Assembly: GCF_011390875.1 (NCBI RefSeq)
Contig: NZ_JAABRP010000007.1
Coordinates: 1-64,000, forward strand
DNA: 64,000 nucleotides
From: Thiocapsa sp.
Lineage (GTDB): Bacteria; Pseudomonadota; Gammaproteobacteria; Chromatiales; Chromatiaceae
Reading direction: 5' to 3'
Each line of letters opens with the position of its first letter. Position 1 is the first letter of the stretch. Both the position numbers and the translations under genes were made by a program. Of the stretch, positions 19,526-28,778 are shown one piece after another. The notes under the pieces were generated by a model. The model did no database searches. It was not told the DNA's origin and worked only from the letters and a program-made list of their open reading frames with translations.

Positions 19526-22326
19526 GGCGATGCCTCCAGCGTTGCAGCGCGTTTTCGACGTCTCCGAGCTGCTTCGGCGCCGACGGGTCGGTCCGCCCCA
19601 GTTCTTCGGTCCGCCCGGGTTCTATGGTTCGGTCCGGGCGGCCAGGGCTGTGCGCTCCAGCGACCATGCTCGAAGACAGAGACGCGGTCGGTCACGGGAT
19701 CGAGGACCAAGAGACGAACCCAGCCGTTCTGCACCAGCTCGCGCACTTTGAAGACCTTGGCCAAAGCTCCCTCTACGCAGGAAAGGGGCGCCTCGATCAG
19801 GGTGATCAATCGCATGGGTTGATGATAGGGGCGCTCGCCCTTCAGCACGGTTTGTGCCGGAAGACCCGTGCGCAGGTCGCCGACGTTGCCTGTCATCACA
19901 CCGAAGCGGCCGACCACGTTGTGGTAGATCTTGCTGCCGCTTCCGTAGACATCGTTGTCGACCGCCGAGAAGTAGTGCTCCAGGTTGATCCATTGGGCGA
20001 CGATCAGAGGGCCGGAGAGGATGCCGACCAGCAGCTCGCCTGAAGGGTCATGGAGGTGGTCATAGGAGTGCAGAAAGGCGCGACCCTCGAGATCGAGTGC
20101 ACGCGTGAGGTTGCGGCTGCCGATGATGAAGGAGGCGTTCTTCGATAGACCCCATTCCGGGCGCACCTGTGTCCAATCCAGGGCGTGGCGCTTGACCCGG
20201 CTCGCGGCCGTTTCGGGAGAATCCACCCCGATCTCCTCCAGCTCGGCGCAACGTTCCTGAGCGCAGAGTCGGCCGGCGGCGGATAGGTCCTCCTGGATGC
20301 GGGTAAGCTGCGTCAACCTGCCGGGCGGCAGCTGCTCGATGTCGTAAAGAGACGTTTCGTCGGTGGTCGTGTCGTGCAGGGCAGGGATGAACCAGGTCTC
20401 CTCCGGAATCCGGATGCCCCGCTCGGCGAGCTGTTCGCGCACCTCGCGCCGATTGGCCATCGCCGCGAAGATGCGGGCATTCACCAACCCCCGGTCGCCG
20501 CCGCAGGCCCCGCAGTCCAATGCCGATTCGTAAGGGTTGTTCTGCGAGCTGCTGCCATGACCGACCACCAGAACGATCTTCGCGAAGCCCTCGACCAGGC
20601 CGATCGTCTTGAGGAGGTTGCCGACCAACAGGGCTTGGAGCTCGATCCGAAACCCGATCCGCGCCAGATGCTCCAGCTGAATCTTGGCCTGCTCCGGATT
20701 CAGACCGTATTCCAGACGCAGACTGGTCAGGAATAGGGTCTCGGCAGCGGCGTCGAGATCGAACCGTCGGGCGAAGTCGCTCCGTCCGCAGGTGTTCCCG
20801 AGCGCAATCTCGCGCAGCTCGCGGATCATGCCGGTCGTGACGGCCTCGCGCTTCACCCCGAAATGTCGATCGACCGCACGCACGACCATCTCCTCCTGAA
20901 GCGTCGCGATGAGATCGAGTGCGTCGTCTCTGGGGATCTTGTCGATCATCAGTCGGGTCGGCTGTTTGCCGTTGTCGAGCGTCTTGCGCCAGCTGTTGTA
21001 GGCGGCAGGCGCCAGGGTCTTGCCGACCATGTCGAAGCCGAACAGCAATCCGACCGCCTCGACCGTGATATAGGGCGCGAGCACGGTGCTCTTGAGATCG
21101 TGCACGACCTCGGTGGCGAGGTGAAACAGCGAATGCCCATCATGCTCGTGCCCGCCATGCCGGTGCGGCATCTCCAGCGCGACATTGTTCGGCGTGACGA
21201 TGGCCGGACAGAGCGCGGCCTCGTGGCCCTTGCCGAGCTCAATGAAGTTCACGGGAACCCCGAAGAAGCCGGCCACACCGTAGGTCTCGTAATGACCGAG
21301 CTGCTCGAGCCGGCGCCGCAGCCGCTCGGAACGCACATCGATGCAGAAGAGTGCCTGGATCTCGGAGCCGTCGCGGCGCGGCTCGTTCGAGACCGGCTGC
21401 ACCGATGGATCCGCCGTCCTCGCGCGATGTTCGGCCAGCTTGGCGAGCAGGGCGCGGGCGTAGGTGCGTTCCAGCGCCTGCATCCAGACAAAGCCTTCCT
21501 GCGACCTGAAGGCGTAGACCGCGTCGATCATCTGGCGCAGCGCAGCGGAGCGCTTCCCGGCCAGCTCAGCGCGCGGGATGCCCGCACGCCCGCAGAGCTC
21601 CTGCAGGCGCAGCGCACGCGTGGCCGCCTCGCGCGCGGTCTTCTCGCGCTCGTAGTCCTGAGAGAGTGTCTTGATTCGGGCGGCGTCGCCGCTGTCGAGC
21701 GCGACCTCGACCCGATGGGCATAGTCCGGGAGGATGGCGCCGGAATGCAGCTCATGGCGCAACAGGCATTCGTGCGGGCGCTCCTCGAGGCACCGGACCC
21801 AGGCCGGGTAGCGGAAGTCACGCTGGTGTTGTTTGGCCGCCTCTTCGATCAAGGGTAGCGAGAGGACGAGTCGAATGGCGATGAAGTCGACCAGGTCCGC
21901 CGGATTGCGGTCCTGCCAGTAGTAATCTCGTGCTTGAGCACGCCAACGCACAAAGCCGGCCCAGCCATGGAGCTTTGAGAGTTCGAGGGCGAAATAATCC
22001 ATCCAGAGTCGCTCGGGAATCTGCAGGCCGGTCATGACCAGATGGATCGCCGCCTCGGGTTGATCCACCTGCGCGAGGATTCCGCCGACATCGAGCCCGT
22101 GCAGACGCAGACGACGGTTGCGTTTGGCGATATGGCTCCAGGCGCGGAACATCCCTTGCCGGCGGCCCGGCATGCGCCAGACGGATTGCCCTTCGTCCAG
22201 GAAATCCATGCAGCCCTTGATCTGCAACTCGTTCAGGGTCGCGTTGATCCGGGCGCCGTAGAGTCGGTCGACGAGATCGTAAAGCGTCCACCGAACCCCG
22301 ATCAGAGCCGTGTCGAGCATCTTCAT
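19522..22326 (-). CDS. dabA: DabA, inorganic carbon pump catalytic subunit (main part)
   Basis: 934 aa, DUF2309/YbcC family. DabA is a beta-carbonic-anhydrase-like Zn protein that works with DabB to accumulate bicarbonate. The predicted Zn/active-site residues are visible as FCIDVRSERLRRRLE (C-x-D) and, later, VGHGSSSQNNPYESALDCGACGG (H...C). The N-terminal HNPLNGFEHLPFEEA region typical of long DabA proteins is not in this ORF but in the preceding one, which ends at the ATGA where this ORF starts. DabA is therefore split in two. It is peripheral and cytosolic, bound to DabB. Confidence 0.92.
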   Translation of the reverse strand: MKMLDTALIGVRWTLYDLVDRLYGARINATLNELQIKGCMDFLDEGQSVWRMPGRRQGMFRAWSHIAKRNRRLRLHGLDVGGILAQVDQPEAAIHLVMTGLQIPERLWMDYFALELSKLHGWAGFVRWRAQARDYYWQDRNPADLVDFIAIRLVLSLPLIEEAAKQHQRDFRYPAWVRCLEERPHECLLRHELHSGAILPDYAHRVEVALDSGDAARIKTLSQDYEREKTAREAATRALRLQELCGRAGIPRAELAGKRSAALRQMIDAVYAFRSQEGFVWMQALERTYARALLAKLAEHRARTADPSVQPVSNEPRRDGSEIQALFCIDVRSERLRRRLEQLGHYETYGVAGFFGVPVNFIELGKGHEAALCPAIVTPNNVALEMPHRHGGHEHDGHSLFHLATEVVHDLKSTVLAPYITVEAVGLLFGFDMVGKTLAPAAYNSWRKTLDNGKQPTRLMIDKIPRDDALDLIATLQEEMVVRAVDRHFGVKREAVTTGMIRELREIALGNTCGRSDFARRFDLDAAAETLFLTSLRLEYGLNPEQAKIQLEHLARIGFRIELQALLVGNLLKTIGLVEGFAKIVLVVGHGSSSQNNPYESALDCGACGGDRGLVNARIFAAMANRREVREQLAERGIRIPEETWFIPALHDTTTDETSLYDIEQLPPGRLTQLTRIQEDLSAAGRLCAQERCAELEEIGVDSPETAASRVKRHALDWTQVRPEWGLSKNASFIIGSRNLTRALDLEGRAFLHSYDHLHDPSGELLVGILSGPLIVAQWINLEHYFSAVDNDVYGSGSKIYHNVVGRFGVMTGNVGDLRTGLPAQTVLKGERPYHQPMRLITLIEAPLSCVEGALAKVFKVRELVQNGWVRLLVLDPVTDRVSVFEHGRWSAQPWPPGPNHRTRADRRTGADRPVGAEAARRRRKRAATLEASP

Positions 22327-22841
22327 GGCTGGTCCGCCGACGGGCGAAGCCGGGCCAGGATCGCTTCCGTGCTCGGATAGGCGTTGCCGACACTCGGTTG
22401 ATCCATCCGTGTCATCAGCGTCACCAGGATACGGCCGAGGTCGAGCCCTTCACCGTCGTCCTCCGAGGCATCATGACGGGGCACCCAATCCTTCAGAAAC
22501 TCCGAGACTAGGTCTTCGATGATGTCCGGATCGATGCGGCCTTCGCGCATCAACGCTTGATAGTCGGTTCGGCGCAGATAGCCCCGTGCGTGGAAGAGTC
22601 GGGTCGCCAGCTCGACCGCCTCTTCGAACGGAAGGTGCTCGAACCCGTTCAGTGGATTGTGATGGATGAAGTTGCGCATCGGCCACATGAAGGGCAGGAA
22701 TTCTCCGGCGACCGTGACCATAGAGCGGATCTTGAGCGTGCGCCCTAAATCGGGTCCTGTCGGGGTCACTGTCGTACGTTGTGTCGTATCGAGGGTCGTT
22801 GGATTGATTGAAGGCGCGGCCTCGCCGTTCGTTCTCGTCAC
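22323..22841 (-). CDS. DabA N-terminal segment as a separate ORF
   Basis: 172 aa from GTG 22841, which overlaps the previous stop (GTGA) and has GGAGG 7 nt upstream. It contains PFMWPMRNFIHHNPLNGFEHLPFEEA, the start of DUF2309 proteins, and ends RLRPSADQP at a TGA that overlaps the ATG of the main dabA ORF. The two together make about 1106 residues, the size of single-chain long DabA proteins as I recall them. It is either a genuine two-chain DabA made by translational coupling or a frameshifted gene. The much longer upstream ORF is a shadow. Confidence 0.85.
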   Translation of the reverse strand: MTRTNGEAAPSINPTTLDTTQRTTVTPTGPDLGRTLKIRSMVTVAGEFLPFMWPMRNFIHHNPLNGFEHLPFEEAVELATRLFHARGYLRRTDYQALMREGRIDPDIIEDLVSEFLKDWVPRHDASEDDGEGLDLGRILVTLMTRMDQPSVGNAYPSTEAILARLRPSADQP

Positions 22842-23647
22842 AGTGAAACCTCCACCAGTAGGATTCCGAAGATCCCGAGTGCAACCATGCCGCTCCCGAC
22901 CCCGATGCCCCATTGCGGATCCAGGTCGCGATAGACCAGATCGTCCCGCGGAACGCCCCAGACGATCCCCGTGAGCAGGTTGACACCGGCCCAGGTCCAC
23001 AACAGCCAAGATAGACAGATGGGCAGCAAGACCACGACCTCGTCGGCGGCGACCCCGCCGAACGCAAGCGCCGCGATGGCGAAAAAAGACGGCGAGAAGG
23101 GAACCGCGATAGCCGTCAGCACGGCGAGCACGAAGAGGTGCGAGAACCAAGGCATGCGGCAGCAGAGTCCCGGATAGAGCCCGCTGCGCGCGATCCCGAA
23201 GCGCTGGGTCAACTGGTCCAGCATAAAGACAAGCGGCAAGAGCGAGACCGAGAGTCCGATTGCGGGGAGCAGGGGATCCACGCCGTAGGCGATGCCGATC
23301 CAGATGAGCGCGAGCGTCGAGGTGAAGAGGTGGGAGATCCAAATCTCCCCGTCCTTCGCGCTCAGGAGACGAAAGGCGTAGAGCAGGGAGGTCATGCCGC
23401 CCCAGACGCCGAAGAGGGTCAGAACGCGAGGATCCGGAGCACCGAGGCGCATCGCGAGCGTGGCCAATCCCACCCCGATCATCGGAAAGACCAACAGCAG
23501 CCCGGTCTTGAATCCGGGAACGCGACGCCATTGCGGGCCCTGGCCGACCTCGGCGTTCAACCGGCTCTGCAAGAGCGAATTGGGCAATACGCTCAGGGGG
23601 TAGAGCGGCAGGAAGAGCCCGGCGAGGAGGAGCAGCGCCAGCGTCAT
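22838..23647 (-). CDS. Multi-pass membrane protein between dabB and dabA
   Basis: 269 aa with about seven hydrophobic helices (MTLALLLLAGLFLPLYPLSVLPNSLL at the start). It begins 1 nt after the dabB stop (TGAGATG) and ends overlapping the dabA-N start, so it is translated with the pump. I do not recognise a family with confidence; it may be an accessory antiporter-like subunit related to complex I membrane subunits. Position alone suggests an additional membrane component of the DAB complex. Confidence 0.8.
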   Translation of the reverse strand: MTLALLLLAGLFLPLYPLSVLPNSLLQSRLNAEVGQGPQWRRVPGFKTGLLLVFPMIGVGLATLAMRLGAPDPRVLTLFGVWGGMTSLLYAFRLLSAKDGEIWISHLFTSTLALIWIGIAYGVDPLLPAIGLSVSLLPLVFMLDQLTQRFGIARSGLYPGLCCRMPWFSHLFVLAVLTAIAVPFSPSFFAIAALAFGGVAADEVVVLLPICLSWLLWTWAGVNLLTGIVWGVPRDDLVYRDLDPQWGIGVGSGMVALGIFGILLVEVSL

Positions 23648-23648
23648 C

Positions 23649-25331
23649 TCACACCCAGCGCATCAGTGCATTGAGGCGGCGCGAGCGCGCCAGCATGGAC
23701 CCGGCCAGGCGTCCGTAAAGGTCTGCGATATAGAACTCGCGTGACATCAAGGCGTAGATCGCCAGATAGAGGTCACGATAGCGACGCGTGAGCGGCTCCT
23801 GCCTAGCGGTCGACCAGAACACCAGCAACCAGCCCGCCGCAATCAGGGTGACCAGAACGAGCATCAGGACCGTGAACATCGGTGCCGGCAGCGATGCCGC
23901 CCGATAGAGCGCCTCGCGGAAGGCCGGATCCGGATAGAGCAAGGTGTCGATCGTATGCCCGACCAGGACATAGGTCAGGATGACCAGGGCAAACGACAGG
24001 ATGACATAGCCCAACAACTTGAAGGGTTGCTCACCGCCGATCTTATAGACGAAGAATAGGGTTTGAGCGCCCGTGATCCAGCCGAAGAGCAGGAGGATGA
24101 TGGCCCCTTGGTGCGCAAGGAAACCCTCGTCGACGACTTGATGTGCGGCGACCACGATAAGCAGCGGAGCCGCGATGGTGATCCCGGCGAAGACGACCCA
24201 CGACAGGGGCGGTTTGGGTACCTTGCGCTCGACCATGAACTTGTAGATCTCACCTTCGGGCAGATTCGGATCCTTGCGGGCACGCGCGATCAGACTGCCC
24301 GAATCCAGGAACAAGGTCGCCTTGAAGACCCCATGGGCGATCAGATGAAAGATCGCCAGCGAGAAGGCGCCGAGACCGCATTCCATGACCATATAGCCCA
24401 TCTGACCCATGGTGGAATAGCCGAGGGCCTTCTTGATGTCGCTCTGCATCAGCATCATCACCGAGCCCATGATGGCCGTCGTCAGCCCGACCAGCAGAGC
24501 GATCTGTAAGACCGAATCGGTCTGTACGAAGACCGGAGCGAAGCGATTGATCAAGAAACCGCCCGAGTTGACGATGCCGGCGTGCATCAACGCCGACACC
24601 GGTGTCGGGCCTTCCATCGTGTAGGGCAGCCAGGTGTGGAAGGGAAACTGGGCCGATTTGGCAAAGGCCGCGAGCAGGACCAGCACCCCGACGGTCTCGC
24701 TGATGGGGAGTCCGAAGACGCTGGTGCGTGCGGGATCGGCTGCGATCGCATCGAAGAGGACGGGAATACTCAGGGTGCCGTAGCTGTAATAGAGCAAAGC
24801 CGCTGCCGCCATCAAGGGAAGGTCGCCGATGCGGTGCGTGATGAGTGTCCAGAAGGCGTAGCGATTCGCGGCTTCGCGGCGGGTATCGTGGTTGAGCAGA
24901 AAATAGAGAATGATGCCGATGGAATGCCAGGCGAGCAGCAAGGTCAGCAGATCGCCGGCCAAAACCATGAGCATGATCATGGCGTTGATGGTGTCCAGCA
25001 GAACGAAAAAGCGTGTATAGGCGGGATCATCCCGCATATAGCGTCTGGAATAGAGATGGACGATCAGACTGATCGTGCTCACGGCCAGCGCCATCAATGC
25101 CGCGAGCGAGTCGAAATACAGCGAGAAGAGGCTGATACCGAGGGTCGCGAGCTGGCCATGGCCCAGTGCGATCTGCTCGATGAACAATCCGAGCGCAAGG
25201 ACGAAGATCGCCAGGCTGAAGCCAACGCTAATCCCCGAGACGCGCTCGCTCAGTCGCTTGGCGGAAACCAAAACGATAAAGGCAGAGACCAATCCCAGGA
25301 TCGGGAGCAGATAGGCGGCGTATGCGATCAC
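23649..25331 (-). CDS. dabB: DabB, NuoL-like membrane subunit of the inorganic carbon pump
   Basis: 560 aa, polytopic. The proton-translocating transporter core of complex I antiporter-like subunits is clear: FFVLLDTINAMIMLMVLAGDLLTLLLAWHSIG, KSAQFPFHTWLPYTMEGPTPVSALMHAG, SDIKKALGYSTMGQMGYM. In DAB systems DabB couples cation movement to DabA-driven CO2 hydration. It is first in a tight minus-strand operon (dabB, membrane protein, dabA-N, dabA-C, PII-like). No promoter was identified. Confidence 0.93.
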   Translation of the reverse strand: MIAYAAYLLPILGLVSAFIVLVSAKRLSERVSGISVGFSLAIFVLALGLFIEQIALGHGQLATLGISLFSLYFDSLAALMALAVSTISLIVHLYSRRYMRDDPAYTRFFVLLDTINAMIMLMVLAGDLLTLLLAWHSIGIILYFLLNHDTRREAANRYAFWTLITHRIGDLPLMAAAALLYYSYGTLSIPVLFDAIAADPARTSVFGLPISETVGVLVLLAAFAKSAQFPFHTWLPYTMEGPTPVSALMHAGIVNSGGFLINRFAPVFVQTDSVLQIALLVGLTTAIMGSVMMLMQSDIKKALGYSTMGQMGYMVMECGLGAFSLAIFHLIAHGVFKATLFLDSGSLIARARKDPNLPEGEIYKFMVERKVPKPPLSWVVFAGITIAAPLLIVVAAHQVVDEGFLAHQGAIILLLFGWITGAQTLFFVYKIGGEQPFKLLGYVILSFALVILTYVLVGHTIDTLLYPDPAFREALYRAASLPAPMFTVLMLVLVTLIAAGWLLVFWSTARQEPLTRRYRDLYLAIYALMSREFYIADLYGRLAGSMLARSRRLNALMRWV

Positions 25332-25914
25332 GTCGTTTCAGCTCTCCAGGTCGTCCGATGGATCGCGTGAGGATCGGCTGGTGAGGTGTCGATCGTCATG
25401 CCGAGCGCCGCATGCGCCGGCGTGCGCGGGCGGCAATCCGTTTTTGCAGTGACCTTTTCATCTGCGGTATCGGCAGCACTTATCATGCCTAGGGCGGATT
25501 GCACGGCGGTGTGAAGCCGTGACGATCGCAAGGATGACGCGATCGGCCGACCGAGCGGCCGTGTGACTCCACCAATGGCGACAAGTGATTTCGGGCTCGA
25601 TCGGTTCTACGGGTCCCCGTCGGAAAGACGGAGTGCATCGCCGAAACAGCACGTGGTCTAAACCTTTCGCGTTTCGGCCGAGTGAGGCTCGGCGGTATCA
25701 CGCTCGGGACAGAACGGCCCATTGCGCAGTGTCGATCGCGACACATTGTCCCGGTCCGGAGGCGGGTAGTTGCGCGGGACGGCGCACATGAGGGCGGCAT
25801 ATTAAGTGCAGAGACGAGGCGACGTCGTTTGCGCATCGGCGCAACGACCTGCACGCCGCTCGGAGTCGACGAGCGTTCCCCAATCGGAAACCTCAATCGA
25901 AAAAAGGACAGCGC
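25332..25914. other. Intergenic region between dabB and moaA
   Basis: 583 nt between divergent genes. The ORFs called here look like chance (arginine/proline/serine-rich, no ribosome sites). The part next to moaA contains a structured leader, listed separately. It must hold the dab and moaA promoters, but I could not place them. Confidence 0.6.
25806..25854 (+). promoter_or_regulatory. Structured leader upstream of moaA
   Basis: GTGCAG...CTGCAC closes a stem that contains the inner hairpin GTCGTTTGCGC-ATCG-GCGCAACGAC (one bulge). It lies 61 nt upstream of the moaA start. It does not clearly match the Moco riboswitch consensus as I remember it, so it is recorded only as a candidate regulatory RNA structure. 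Confidence 0.35.
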
Positions 25915-26952
25915 GTGAACCTAGAAACCGCCTTTCAATCCGAAGACCGGACGGTCGAGCAGGAACCGGGCTTAATCGATCGGTTCGGCCGCCGGATCAC
26001 CTATGTGCGTCTCTCCGTGACGGATCGATGCGATCTGCGCTGCGTCTATTGCATGTCGGAGAAGATGACCTTTCTGCCGCGCAGCCAGCTTTTGACGTTG
26101 GAAGAGACGGCACGCCTCGGCCGATGTTTCAGCCAGCTGGGTGTGACCAAGTTGAGAATCACGGGCGGCGAGCCGCTGGTGCGCCCGAACGTGATCTGGT
26201 TGTTCGAGCAATTAGGTGCGCTCGGAACCCTTCGTGACCTGACGCTCACGACCAACGCGACTCAGCTCGGGCGTTATGCGCAGGCACTGAAGGATGCCGG
26301 TGTCACTCGCATCAATATCAGCCTGGATACCCTGGATCCGGAGCGCTTCGGAAAGATCACCCGAGTGGGGCAGATCGAGAAGACCCTGAGCGGACTCGAG
26401 GCCGCCTTGCGAGTCGGCTTTCGGAGGGTCAAGTTGAATACCGTAGTGCTCAAAAACCGCAATCACGACGAGGTCGCCGATCTGGTGCGCTTCGCCATCG
26501 ATCGCGGGATCGATATCAGTTTCATCGAGGAGATGCCGTTGGGCGTGATCGGCGATCACGACCGGGCCGAGGCTTATTACTCCAGCGATGCCATTCGACA
26601 GGATCTCGAGGCGCATTTCCAGCTTCTGCCGACGATCGAGGCGACCGGCGGACCGTCCAAATACTATCGGGTCGCAGGCGAAGAGACGCGCGTCGGTTTC
26701 ATCTCGCCGCACAGTCACAACTTCTGCGGCGACTGCAATCGCGTGCGGGTGACCGCAGAGGGGCGTCTGCTGCTCTGTTTGGGTCAGGAACACTCGGTGG
26801 ATTTGCGCCGCGCGCTGCGCGGAAATCCCACCGAGGACGAGCGGGTCAAGAAAGCCATCATCGCGGCAATGGATATCAAGCCCCGTGGGCATGACTTCGA
26901 TCTACAGGCGAAGCCGATCATCTTCCGTCATATGAATATGACGGGGGGGTGA
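25915..26952 (+). CDS. moaA: GTP 3',8-cyclase (MoaA), molybdenum cofactor synthesis
   Basis: 345 aa, GTG start with AAAGGA upstream. It is a radical-SAM enzyme carrying the N-terminal cluster motif CDLRCVYC and the C-terminal cluster HNFCGDCNRVRVTAEGRLLLC. It ends with the conserved GG (MNMTGG). It converts GTP to 3',8-cyclo-7,8-dihydro-GTP, the first step of Moco synthesis. moaD, moeA and moaB lie convergently just downstream; moaC and moaE are not in the window. A family-3 repeat follows the stop after 8 nt. Confidence 0.97.
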   Translation: MNLETAFQSEDRTVEQEPGLIDRFGRRITYVRLSVTDRCDLRCVYCMSEKMTFLPRSQLLTLEETARLGRCFSQLGVTKLRITGGEPLVRPNVIWLFEQLGALGTLRDLTLTTNATQLGRYAQALKDAGVTRINISLDTLDPERFGKITRVGQIEKTLSGLEAALRVGFRRVKLNTVVLKNRNHDEVADLVRFAIDRGIDISFIEEMPLGVIGDHDRAEAYYSSDAIRQDLEAHFQLLPTIEATGGPSKYYRVAGEETRVGFISPHSHNFCGDCNRVRVTAEGRLLLCLGQEHSVDLRRALRGNPTEDERVKKAIIAAMDIKPRGHDFDLQAKPIIFRHMNMTGG

Positions 26953-26960
26953 AGTCCGTC

Positions 26961-27064
26961 ACCCCGGCCATCGCGGCACGTGACGCAGAGCGCCACGGGG
27001 CATGCGTGACACGGCGGAGCGGGTGTCACGAGCGTCTTGAGTTTCGGGTGGCCGGCCTCAAGAG
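26961..27064. repeat. Family-3 repeat (double-hairpin, REP-like), copy 1
   Basis: It begins ACCCCGGCCATCGCGGCACG and contains two palindromic parts, GTGACGCAGAGCGCCAC and GTGACAC...GGGTGTCAC, then GTTTCGGGTGG. Nearly the same 103 nt recur at 59491-59593, and the first 72 nt in inverse orientation at 42564-42635. This copy lies between the convergent moaA and moaD genes. Confidence 0.85.
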
Positions 27065-27070
27065 GGTGCC

Positions 27071-27325
27071 CTATCCGCCGGTGACCGGCGGGAAGAGTGC
27101 GATCTCGTCGCCGTTTTTGATCCTCGTGTCCAGCCGGGCAATCTCTTGATTTACGGCCGCCAGGACGGGTTCGCCTTCGCCCAACGTCGTTGACCAGGGC
27201 TCGCCGCGAATACGCAGGTGCGCGAGGAGATCCGCGATGGAGTCGATGTTTTGCGAGACATCCAATTGCTCCCGCGCCAGTCCAAGACTCTCTCTGAGCC
27301 GAGCGAAATACAGGATATCGATCAT
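27071..27325 (-). CDS. moaD: MoaD, molybdopterin synthase sulfur carrier subunit
   Basis: 84 aa from MIDILYFARLRESLGLAREQL (ATG 27325). It has the ubiquitin-like beta-grasp pattern and the essential C-terminal GG (ALFPPVTGG) that is thiocarboxylated to carry sulfur for molybdopterin. The GEPWSTTLG region is typical of MoaD. moaE is not adjacent. It lies 120 nt downstream of the repeat that ends moeA. Confidence 0.95.
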   Translation of the reverse strand: MIDILYFARLRESLGLAREQLDVSQNIDSIADLLAHLRIRGEPWSTTLGEGEPVLAAVNQEIARLDTRIKNGDEIALFPPVTGG

Positions 27326-27445
27326 ACATCTGTCCCCTACTCTATGCCGCCGCCTATCGGGCGATACTCTCTTTCGGCCCAAACAACTGCAAATACAAGT
27401 TCACACCGCCATCAGGAATGACCCGCCCAGCGCAACCCTATTCAC

Positions 27446-27529
27446 CTAAACCGCGTCCCCCGAGTTTATTGATCCGGGGGAGAAGGATCCGACCTCCGTC
27501 CTATCCATGTCCCGCCGAACGCGGTTCAG
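27446..27529. repeat. Family-1 stop-adjacent inverted-repeat element, copy E
   Basis: CTAAACCGCGTCC...GAACGCGGTTCAG (two mismatches between arms), 84 bp. The right arm includes the moeA stop codon (TGA, minus strand). Confidence 0.8.
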
Positions 27530-28776
27530 CCGAAGAGGCCGTAGAATGGGATGAAGTCCACGAGGTCGCCTTTGCGGATGACCTGATTCTCGGGAATCTC
27601 CACTAGGCCATTCGCCCAGGCGACGGAGGAGAGAACGGCGGACGAGCGGCTCGGGAAAACGGCCAGCTCCGGCGCGCCGTCGTCGCCGGTTTGAACGCGC
27701 GCCCGGTGAAACTCCCGACGTTTGTCGGGTCGTGGCCAGTCGAAACCCGCACGGATCCGAAGCGTCAGGGGACGAAGATCCCCGCCGACACCCTGCTGGC
27801 GTCTGATCACCGGGATGCCGAACAGACAAAAGGTCACGAACAGCGAGACAGGGTTACCCGGATTGCCGATGAAGGGCGTCACGCCGATGCGGCCGAAGGC
27901 CAACGGCTTGCCGGGGCGGATCGCAACGCTCCACAACTCCAGTGCACCCACCCGTTCGAGCGCGGCCTTGATGTGATCCTCTTCACCGACCGAGACACCG
28001 CCGCTGCCGACGATCAGGTCGGCCTGAGCTGCGCCACGCATCAACGCCTGCTCGGTGGCTGCCGGGGTGTCCTCGACAATCCCCAGATCCACCACTTCGC
28101 AGCCGAGTCTCTCCAACAGCCCGAAGAGCATGAAGCGGTTGGAGTTGTAGATTTGTCCGGGGCCGAGCGGCTCCCCCGGCATCACCAGCTCGTCGCCGCT
28201 GGAGAAGACGGCGACGCGTAGCCGCCGATAGACACGGACCCGCGCGGCGCCGATCGATGCTGCGAGCCCTAGATGCTGCGGGGCGAGACGGGTGCCCGCG
28301 GCGATGACCTCGGCGCCGGCGCGGATGTCTTCGCCGATGCGGCGAATGTTCGCGCCGGTCTTGCAGTCGAGCGGGACTTGGACCCAGTCCTCGGCGGCCT
28401 CGCAGATCTCCTGGATGACCACCGTGTCGCAGCCTTCGGGGACTGGCGCACCGGTGAAGATGCGCGCCGCCGTGCCGGGGGCCAGGGCGCTTCCGGCTGA
28501 GCCGGCGGGGATCCGTTGAGCCACGCGCAGTCGCCCCCCGAAGGGCGCCAGATCCGTATGCCGGATCGCATAGCCGTCCATCGCGCTGTTGTCCCAGGCG
28601 GGAACGTCGATCGTGCTTAAGACCGGTTCGGACAGGACGCGTCCGAGTGCCCCGACGATCGAGACCGTTTCGGTCTCGCCGATGGGGTCGACGCGCTTGA
28701 GCAGGCGCTCCAGCGCTTGCTCCTTGGTCAGCGCCGCACGCCCGGAGGCGTCACAGCCGTAAGGATCGGTCGTCAT
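27526..28776 (-). CDS. moeA: MoeA, molybdopterin molybdenumtransferase
   Basis: 416 aa from [26 protein letters not shown] (ATG 28776). Domain I has [16 protein letters not shown] and domain III the MoCF-binding motifs [16 protein letters not shown] and [11 protein letters not shown]...[10 protein letters not shown]. MoeA inserts molybdate into adenylated molybdopterin made by MoaB/Mog. It begins 2 nt after the moaB stop, in the same operon. Upstream ORF extension dropped. Confidence 0.96.
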   Translation of the reverse strand: MTTDPYGCDASGRAALTKEQALERLLKRVDPIGETETVSIVGALGRVLSEPVLSTIDVPAWDNSAMDGYAIRHTDLAPFGGRLRVAQRIPAGSAGSALAPGTAARIFTGAPVPEGCDTVVIQEICEAAEDWVQVPLDCKTGANIRRIGEDIRAGAEVIAAGTRLAPQHLGLAASIGAARVRVYRRLRVAVFSSGDELVMPGEPLGPGQIYNSNRFMLFGLLERLGCEVVDLGIVEDTPAATEQALMRGAAQADLIVGSGGVSVGEEDHIKAALERVGALELWSVAIRPGKPLAFGRIGVTPFIGNPGNPVSLFVTFCLFGIPVIRRQQGVGGDLRPLTLRIRAGFDWPRPDKRREFHRARVQTGDDGAPELAVFPSRSSAVLSSVAWANGLVEIPENQVIRKGDLVDFIPFYGLFG

Positions 28777-28778
28777 TC

